From DATCYZ01 sp036526195 (GTDB lineage: Bacteria > Pseudomonadota > Gammaproteobacteria > Burkholderiales > SG8-39): a stretch of DNA of 6,142 nt. Both the position numbers and the translations under genes were made by a program. Shown here piece after piece: positions 1 to 6,142 of the stretch (positions are counted from its first letter, which is position 1; each line of letters starts with the position of its first letter). Below the pieces are notes generated by a model, which had not been told where the DNA came from, ran no database searches, and saw only the letters and a list, made by a program, of their open reading frames with translations. The stretch covers positions 1 to 6,142 of the forward strand of contig DATCYZ010000064.1 of NCBI GenBank assembly GCA_036526195.1, in the 5' to 3' direction.

Positions 1-1539
<1,539 letters not shown>

Positions 1540-1549
1540 GACAGTTCTC

Positions 1550-1553
1550 CAGA
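1550..1553 (-). promoter_or_regulatory. Ribosome binding site GGAG for rhlE
   Basis: On the minus strand GGAG (within CTGGAGAA) lies seven bases before the ATC codon at 1537-1539, which is ideal Shine-Dalgarno spacing. No other in-frame start candidate has comparable spacing: the CTG at 1560 and ATT at 1557 lie upstream of it, and the GTG at 1488 is about 60 nt downstream. This site therefore decides the start assignment. Confidence 0.6.
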
Positions 1554-1721
1554 GAATCAGCCCGGGAAGGACACGCCTTCCTGTCCGGTGCAGGCAGAAT
1601 CGATATGCGGGGCCAGGTTAAGACCAGGCGCCCTGGAGGCTGGGTGATTCAGCGGCCCGGGACGGGCCGCGAAACGACTGAAACGCTGACCGGAATGCGC
1701 GAAACAGAAACCTCGGCGCGC

Positions 1722-1727
1722 AGTATA
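1722..1727 (-). promoter_or_regulatory. -10-like hexamer TATACT upstream of rhlE
   Basis: TATACT on the minus strand matches the sigma-70 -10 consensus at five of six positions and begins 7 nt past the infA stop codon. The expected -35 position (near 1745-1750) reads GCGCCG, which is poor, and there is no TGn extension. If it is active, transcription would start near 1715 and give rhlE its own leader of about 175 nt. Otherwise rhlE depends on read-through from infA. Confidence 0.35.
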
Positions 1728-1734
1728 CCGCGAA

Positions 1735-2010
1735 TCAGCGGCGACGGCGCGGCGCGCCGCGATAGGGACGGGGGCCGGGCGCGGGACGATCGTCCTTGTG
1801 GCGGAAGCTGATCCTGGCGCGCGTCACGTCGTAGGGCGAAATCTCGAGCGTCACGCGGTCACCGGCGAGGATGCGGATGCGGTGCTTCCTCACCTTGCCG
1901 GAGGCGTAGGCCAGCACTTCGCTGCCGTTCTCCAGCTTCACCCGGAACTGCGTGCTCGGCAGCACCTCGGTGACCATGCCGTCCATCTCGATCGTTTCTT
2001 CCTTCGCCAT
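1735..2010 (-). CDS. infA: Translation initiation factor IF-1
   Basis: IF-1 is a small cytoplasmic S1/OB-fold protein that binds the A site of the 30S subunit and works with IF-2 and IF-3 to select initiator tRNA and the start codon. The 91-residue product opens MAKEETIEMDGMVTEVLP and contains the family signatures FRVKLENG (22-29), GKVRKHRIRILAGDRV (38-53) and YDVTRARISFRHK (60-72). The ATG at 2010 is chosen because family members begin with MAKE; the frame stays open upstream without homology. An AAGGA lies upstream, about a dozen bases from the ATG. Canonical IF-1 is about 72 residues, so this copy has a roughly 19-residue tail rich in Arg and Pro that ends in RRRR. Some betaproteobacteria carry a second IF-1 with a similar extension, so this may be an additional infA rather than the ribosomal-operon copy (inference). 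It is divergent from glgB. Confidence 0.95.
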   Translation of the reverse strand: MAKEETIEMDGMVTEVLPSTQFRVKLENGSEVLAYASGKVRKHRIRILAGDRVTLEISPYDVTRARISFRHKDDRPAPGPRPYRGAPRRRR

Positions 2011-2064
2011 AGAGTCCCGTTTCCTTTGTGGGCCGCGGTCATGCAAGCACTCGCGTAACCCCAT

Positions 2065-2070
2065 ATTGTA
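2065..2070 (-). promoter_or_regulatory. Probable -10 element (TACAAT) of the infA promoter
   Basis: TACAAT on the minus strand matches the sigma-70 -10 consensus at five of six positions in an AT-rich island within otherwise very GC-rich sequence. It is 54 bases upstream of the infA ATG and would give a 5' UTR of about 48 nt. The -35 position at 17-nt spacing (2088-2093, GTCCGG) is poor, so the call rests on the -10 alone. Confidence 0.45.
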
Positions 2071-2138
2071 GCCTGCGGCGGGCGTTTCCGGACGAAGGCG
2101 CGGTGCGGCCGCCTCACGGGGCCGCGCATCGGGCCAGT

Positions 2139-2168
2139 TTGTGAGGCCCGGTGCATCTGTGCTATCCA
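2139..2168 (+). promoter_or_regulatory. Weak candidate promoter for the glg genes
   Basis: TTGTGA (2139-2144) lies 18 nt upstream of TATCCA (2163-2168). The -35 matches consensus at four of six positions and the -10 only partly. It is the best sigma-70-like pair I find in the gap before glgB, and it would give a 5' UTR of about 130 nt. The evidence is weak. Confidence 0.25.
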
Positions 2169-2305
2169 TAGGGAGGACGCCCTGCGGTTCGGGGTGCCGC
2201 GCGTCGCCCACCGGCCCGTCGGGGCGCGCGCCTGCCGGCCCCCGCACGCGGCCGCCTTTCCGCGGCCCGGCACGGGTGGCGCAACGAACCGGAGACCCGC
2301 ACACG

Positions 2306-4228
2306 GTGTTGACCGAACAGGACCTCTATCTCTTCCGTGAAGGCACCCATGGTCGCCTGCACGACGCGCTCGGCTGCCACCTGACCGAGGACGGCGCGCG
2401 GTTCGCGGTCTGGGCGCCGAACGCGAAATCGGTGAGCGCGATCGGTGAATGGAACGGCTGGGACGCGTCGGCAGATCCGCTCAAGCCAAGGACCGACGGC
2501 AGCGGAATCTGGGACGGCCGCGCGGCCGGGGTGAAGCCCGGGCAGGCCTACAAGTACCGCGTCGCCTCGAACGCCGGCAGTCACGTCGAGGACAAGGCCG
2601 ACCCGTTCGCGTTCTTTGCCGAGATGCCCTCGCGCACCGGCTCGCGCGCCTGGTCGCTGGCGTACGACTGGGGCGATGCCGACTGGATGGCGACGCGCGG
2701 CGCGAAGAACGCGCTCGACGCGCCGATGTCGATCTACGAGATGCATGCCGGCTCCTGGCGTCGCAAGGACGGCAGTTTCCTCGGCTACCGCGAACTCGCG
2801 CAGCCGCTGGCCGAGTACCTGAACCACATGGGCTTCACCCATGTCGAGCTGCTGCCGCTCACCGAGCACCCGTTCTACGGCTCCTGGGGCTACCAGACCA
2901 CCGGCTACTTCGCGCCGAGCGCGCGCTACGGCGAGCCGCAGGACCTGATGTACCTGATCGACCAGCTGCATCGCGCCGGCATCGGCGTGATCCTCGACTG
3001 GGTGCCTTCGCATTTTCCGGCCGACGCCCACGGCCTGGGCTTCTTCGACGGCACCCACCTGTACGAGCACGCCGACCCGAAGCAGGGCTTCCACCCGGAG
3101 TGGAACTCGAGCATCTTCAACTACGGCAGAAACGAAGTGCGCGCCTTCCTGCTGTCGTCGGCGCTCTTCTGGCTGGAGAAGTACCACGTCGACGGCCTGC
3201 GCGTGGATGCGGTGGCCTCGATGCTGTACCTCGACTATGCGAGGAAGGACGGCGAGTGGGTGCCCAACAAGTACGGCGGCAAGGAGAACCTCGAGGCAAT
3301 CTCGTTCCTGCGCATGCTGAACGAAGCCGTCTACCGCGACCATCCCGATTGCGTCACCATCGCCGAGGAGTCGACCGCCTGGCCGATGGTCTCGCGGCCG
3401 ACGTACCTCGGCGGCCTCGGCTTCGGCATGAAGTGGAACATGGGCTGGATGCACGACACGCTTGCCTACATGAAGGAAGACCCGATCCACCGCAAGTACC
3501 ACCACGGGCGCCTGACCTTCTCGCTCATCTACGCCTTCAACGAGAACTTCGTGCTGCCGCTCTCGCACGACGAGGTGGTGCACGGCAAGGGTTCGCTGCT
3601 CGGCAAGATGCCCGGTGACGCCTGGCAGCAGTTCGCCAACCTGCGCACGCTCTACGGCTGGATGTGGGGCCATCCGGGCAAGAAGCTGCTGTTCATGGGC
3701 TGCGAGTTCGGCCAGCGGCGCGAATGGACGCACGACGACCAGCTCGAATGGTGGGTGACCGAACAGGCCGAGCACGGCGGCATGATGCGCTGGGTGGCCG
3801 ACCTGAACCGCGTGTACCGCGACACGCCGGCCCTCTGGCAGGTGGATTTCGCCCACGAAGGCTTCGAATGGATCGACGCGAACGACGGCGAGCACAGCGT
3901 GGTGTCGTTCCTGCGCAAGCCCCGCGCCGCAGGCGCGCCAAAAGCCAATCCCGCAGGCGCGTCGAACGCCATGGCCGCAGGCGCGCCGATCCTTGTCGTC
4001 TGCAACTTCACGCCCCTGCCAAGGACCAACTACCAGCTCGGCGTGCCGGGGCGCGGCGAATGGCGCGAGGTCCTGAACAGCGACGCGCGCGAGTACGGCG
4101 GCGCCGGCTGGGGCAACCTCGGCGGCGTCGAGGCGGCGCCGGTCGGGGCGCACGGCAGGCCCTGGTCGATCACCGTGACCCTGCCGCCGCTGTCCTGCCT
4201 GATGTTCTCGGGACCCGCCCATGGCTGA
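2306..4228 (+). CDS. glgB: 1,4-alpha-glucan (glycogen) branching enzyme, short form
   Basis: GlgB (GH13, EC 2.4.1.18) cleaves an alpha-1,4-glucan chain and transfers it to a 6-hydroxyl, creating branches in cytoplasmic glycogen-like polymer. The 640-residue product opens MLTEQDLYLFREGTHGRLHD, typical of the short branching enzymes, followed by a CBM48 module (about 20-115), the catalytic barrel and a C-terminal beta domain. GH13 motifs: region I DWVPSHFP (231-238), DGLRVDAV with nucleophile Asp301, AEES with acid/base Glu354, and LSHDEVVHGK with Asp422. The spacings (53 and 121 residues from the nucleophile) equal those of E. coli GlgB, which is longer by 104 residues at the N-terminus, so the N1 module is absent. 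The GTG at 2306 is preferred by N-terminal homology; a GGAG lies 11 bases upstream and a TTG follows immediately as an alternative. The frame is open back to 2141 but without homology. Residues 541-561 are a repeat-derived insertion. The stop overlaps glgE by 8 nt. Confidence 0.96.
   Translation: MLTEQDLYLFREGTHGRLHDALGCHLTEDGARFAVWAPNAKSVSAIGEWNGWDASADPLKPRTDGSGIWDGRAAGVKPGQAYKYRVASNAGSHVEDKADPFAFFAEMPSRTGSRAWSLAYDWGDADWMATRGAKNALDAPMSIYEMHAGSWRRKDGSFLGYRELAQPLAEYLNHMGFTHVELLPLTEHPFYGSWGYQTTGYFAPSARYGEPQDLMYLIDQLHRAGIGVILDWVPSHFPADAHGLGFFDGTHLYEHADPKQGFHPEWNSSIFNYGRNEVRAFLLSSALFWLEKYHVDGLRVDAVASMLYLDYARKDGEWVPNKYGGKENLEAISFLRMLNEAVYRDHPDCVTIAEESTAWPMVSRPTYLGGLGFGMKWNMGWMHDTLAYMKEDPIHRKYHHGRLTFSLIYAFNENFVLPLSHDEVVHGKGSLLGKMPGDAWQQFANLRTLYGWMWGHPGKKLLFMGCEFGQRREWTHDDQLEWWVTEQAEHGGMMRWVADLNRVYRDTPALWQVDFAHEGFEWIDANDGEHSVVSFLRKPRAAGAPKANPAGASNAMAAGAPILVVCNFTPLPRTNYQLGVPGRGEWREVLNSDAREYGGAGWGNLGGVEAAPVGAHGRPWSITVTLPPLSCLMFSGPAHG
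3927..3985 (+). repeat. Three-copy 24-nt in-frame repeat within glgB
   Basis: The core CCGCAGGCGCG occurs identically at 3927-3937, 3951-3961 and 3975-3985, exactly 24 nt (eight codons) apart. Between copies 1 and 2 the remaining bases are partly conserved. It encodes AAGAPKAN, PAGASNAM and AAGAP (residues 541-561) in a loop between two beta strands of the C-terminal domain. Compared from memory with E. coli GlgB, the loop is about 17 residues longer. Confidence 0.85.
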
Positions 4229-6142
4229 GCGCAAGCCGGCGAAGCGCGTCGCCACGGCGGCACCGACCGAGGCCGCGGACGGGCGCATCCGCGCCGTCAT
4301 CGACGCGGTGCGGCCCTCGATCGACGGCGGGCGTTTCGCCGCCAAGCGGGTCACCGGCGAAACCGTGCGCATCGAGGCCGACTGCCTGACCGACGGGCAC
4401 GACGCGCTGCGCGTCGTCCTGCTGTGGCGCGCCGAATCCGACATCGCGTGGCAGGAAGTCGGGATGACCGCGCGCGGCAACGACCTGTTCACGGGCGAAT
4501 TCGTCGCGCCCGACCCCGGCCGCTACCGCTACACGGTGCTCGCCTGGGTCGACCACTTCCTCTCCTGGAGGCAGGAGTTCGCGCGCCGCCAGGACGCCGC
4601 GGACCTGATCATCGCGGCGCGCGTCGGCGCGGGGCTGGCGCGTGCCGCCATGGCGCGGGCCGAGGGTGCCGCGGGCAAGCCGCTCGAGGACTGGGCGAAG
4701 CGCCTCGAGGCGACGGCGGCGAACTGCCGCGGCGAATCCGGGCTGCGCGCCCTGCGCGCGCTGGCGCTCGACGCCGCCGCCGCCGCGCAGATGCACGCCC
4801 TGCCCGATCGCAGCCTGGCCGCGCGCTGGCCGGTTGAGCTGCCGCTGGTGGTCGACCGCGAGCGCGCGCGCTTTTCCACCTGGTACGAACTGTTCCCGCG
4901 CTCGGCGGCCGCCGAGCCCGGACGCCACGGCACCTTGCGCGACTGCGCGGCGCGCCTGCCCTATGTCGCCGGCATGGGCTTCGACGTGTTCTACCTGCCG
5001 CCGATCCACCCGATCGGCCGCGAGAAGCGCAAGGGGCCGAACAACACGCTGGTGGCCGGGCCGGACGATGTCGGCAGCCCCTGGGCGATCGGCGCGCGGG
5101 AAGGCGGGCACAAGGCGGTGCACACGCCGCTCGGGTCGCTGGAGGATTTCCGGCACCTGGTAAAGGAAGCCGCGGCGCACGATATCGAGATCGCGCTCGA
5201 CATCGCCTTCCAGTGCGCGCCGGACCATCCGTACGTGAAGGAACACCCGTCCTGGTTCCGCCTGCGGCCCGACGGCACGGTGCAGTACGCCGAGAACCCG
5301 CCCAAGAAGTACCAGGACATCTACCCCTTCGACTTCGAAAGCCCGGACTGGCGCGCGCTCTGGGAGGAACTGAAGAGCGTGTTCGAGTTCTGGATCGAAC
5401 AGGGCGTGCACATCTTCCGCGTCGACAATCCGCACACCAAGGCGTTTCCGTTCTGGGAGTGGGTGATCGGCGAGATCAAGGGCAATCACCCGCAGGTGCT
5501 GTTCCTCGCCGAGGCCTTCACACGCCCGAAGGTGATGCACCGGCTCGCCAAGCTCGGCTTCTCGCAGTCGTACACCTACTTCGCCTGGCGCAACACCAAG
5601 GCCGAGCTGACCGAGTACTTCACCGAGCTCACGCGCGGCCCGGGGCGCGAGTACTTCCGGCCGAACGTCTGGCCGAACACGCCGGACATCCTCACCGAGG
5701 CACTGCAGTTCGGCGGCCGGCCGGTGTTCATGGCGCGCGCCGTGCTGGCGGCGACGCTGGCCGCCAGCTACGGCCTCTACGGCCCGGCCTACGAACTGAT
5801 GGAGTGCGAGCCGCGCGATCCCGGCGGCGAGGAATACCTCGATTCGGAGAAGTACCAGCTGCGCCACCGCGACCTGGAGCGCGCGGACAGCCTCGCCCCC
5901 TTCATCGGCCGGCTGAACCGCATCCGTCGGGAGAACCCCGCGCTGCAGTCGGACCGGGGCCTGCGCTTCTTCGCCACCGACAACGAGCAGCTGCTGTGCT
6001 ACGCGAAGGCGACGGACGACCTCGAGAACGTCGTCATCACGGTGGTCTGCCTGGACCCGCACAACCCCCACTCGGGCTGGATCGAGCTCGACCTCGCGGC
6101 GCTCGGCATTGACCCCGCGCTGCCCTACCAGATGCACGACCT
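4221..6142 (+). CDS. glgE: Alpha-1,4-glucan:maltose-1-phosphate maltosyltransferase, 3' end beyond the window
   Basis: GlgE (GH13_3, EC 2.4.99.16) transfers maltosyl units from maltose 1-phosphate to the non-reducing end of alpha-1,4-glucans, releasing phosphate. The 640 visible residues comprise the N-terminal GlgE-specific N/S domain (about 20-205), a linker (VVDRERARFSTWYELFPRS), then the GH13 barrel. Diagnostic segments are YLPPIHPIGREKRKGPNN (Lys271 within it), GGHKAVHTPLG, FRVDNPH with nucleophile Asp402, and FLAEAF with acid/base Glu431. The 29-residue spacing equals that of Asp394 and Glu423 in Streptomyces GlgE; NTPDIL with Asp489 fits the third catalytic carboxylate. Family members are about 660-700 residues, so only the last few dozen are missing. 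The ATG at 4221 sits inside the glgB 3' end (ATGGCTGA, 8-nt overlap) with a GGGA seven bases upstream, pointing to translational coupling and one operon. Plain alpha-amylase or trehalose synthase is excluded by the N/S domain and these motifs. Confidence 0.96.
   Translation, partial: MAERKPAKRVATAAPTEAADGRIRAVIDAVRPSIDGGRFAAKRVTGETVRIEADCLTDGHDALRVVLLWRAESDIAWQEVGMTARGNDLFTGEFVAPDPGRYRYTVLAWVDHFLSWRQEFARRQDAADLIIAARVGAGLARAAMARAEGAAGKPLEDWAKRLEATAANCRGESGLRALRALALDAAAAAQMHALPDRSLAARWPVELPLVVDRERARFSTWYELFPRSAAAEPGRHGTLRDCAARLPYVAGMGFDVFYLPPIHPIGREKRKGPNNTLVAGPDDVGSPWAIGAREGGHKAVHTPLGSLEDFRHLVKEAAAHDIEIALDIAFQCAPDHPYVKEHPSWFRLRPDGTVQYAENPPKKYQDIYPFDFESPDWRALWEELKSVFEFWIEQGVHIFRVDNPHTKAFPFWEWVIGEIKGNHPQVLFLAEAFTRPKVMHRLAKLGFSQSYTYFAWRNTKAELTEYFTELTRGPGREYFRPNVWPNTPDILTEALQFGGRPVFMARAVLAATLAASYGLYGPAYELMECEPRDPGGEEYLDSEKYQLRHRDLERADSLAPFIGRLNRIRRENPALQSDRGLRFFATDNEQLLCYAKATDDLENVVITVVCLDPHNPHSGWIELDLAALGIDPALPYQMHD

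Larger units (their letters stand above)
1540..1734 (-). promoter_or_regulatory. Leader region between infA and rhlE with several inverted repeats
   Basis: This 195-nt non-coding gap holds inverted repeats that could fold in the rhlE transcript: 1696-1701 with 1717-1722 (6 bp), 1652-1659 with 1663-1670 (8 bp, 3-nt loop, extendable by TTC/GAA past one bulged base), 1624-1628 with 1632-1636 (5 bp), 1565-1570 with 1576-1581 (6 bp), and short arms TTCTC/GAGAA at 1545-1556 enclosing the GGAG of the helicase ribosome binding site. None is followed by a T run on either strand, so I do not call a Rho-independent terminator. The arms are read directly; folding and regulation are inferred. At this GC content, short stems arise easily by chance. 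Confidence 0.45.
2011..2305. other. Divergent intergenic region between infA and glgB
   Basis: This 295-nt stretch separates the minus-strand infA from the plus-strand glgB. It carries the infA -10 candidate, a weak plus-strand promoter candidate (2139-2168) and a purine-rich GGGAGG (2171-2176) with no standard start codon at proper spacing. A GGCCGC/GCGGCC inverted repeat (2250-2255 with 2262-2267) is also present. Reading frames cross the region in both directions, but none resembles a known protein; they look like the random open frames expected at high GC. Confidence 0.7.

Noticed and set aside
1652..1670. 8-bp GC hairpin as a Rho-independent terminator of infA
   Set aside because: No T-rich tract follows on either strand, so it is listed only as a leader inverted repeat.
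2141..2305. Upstream in-frame extension of glgB from GTG 2141
   Set aside because: The extra 55 residues are Pro/Arg/Gly-rich without resemblance to the GlgB N1 module, and short GlgB proteins start at the MLTEQDLYLF-like position.
2162..4492. 776-codon minus-strand open frame opposite glgB
   Set aside because: The opposite strand encodes a full GlgB with all catalytic motifs; the antisense translation has no recognisable domain.
4170..6137. 655-codon minus-strand open frame opposite glgE
   Set aside because: GlgE is unambiguous on the plus strand; the antisense product looks like a high-GC shadow.

Overview
The window is GC-rich proteobacterial DNA, most likely from a betaproteobacterium. 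The grounds are the very high GC with third-position G/C codons, the betaproteobacterial look of the IF-1 and RhlE-type helicase proteins, and the glgB-glgE pair. The order cannot be fixed from sequence alone. Nearly all of the window is ordinary, intact coding sequence; I see no mobile element, CRISPR array, tRNA or rRNA.

Left part, minus strand: infA (translation initiation factor IF-1, 1735-2010) is followed after about 195 nt by an RhlE-type DEAD-box RNA helicase (1539 down to the window edge, C-terminus outside). Both act on RNA and translation. Two points stand out. The helicase has no ATG, GTG or TTG at the start position that homology and the ribosome binding site agree on; an ATC codon sits there. 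The 195-nt leader between the genes holds several inverted repeats and a -10-like hexamer. The helicase ends in a long Gly/Arg/Asn/Gln-rich tail built partly from short DNA repeats.

Middle, 2011-2305: a divergent intergenic region. It carries a good -10 hexamer for infA on the minus strand and a weak promoter candidate for the glg genes on the plus strand.

Right part, plus strand: glgB (glycogen branching enzyme, short form without the extra N-terminal N1 module) overlaps glgE (maltose-1-phosphate maltosyltransferase, cut by the window end) by 8 nt. Together they are the polymer-building end of the GlgE pathway: GlgE extends alpha-1,4-glucan chains from maltose 1-phosphate and GlgB adds the alpha-1,6 branches. 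Maltose 1-phosphate normally comes from trehalose through TreS and maltokinase, so those genes may lie just downstream (inference). GlgB carries a three-copy, 24-nt in-frame repeat in a loop of its C-terminal beta domain.

No clearly new system is present. The items most worth checking are the ATC start with its structured leader and the in-frame repeat insertions.
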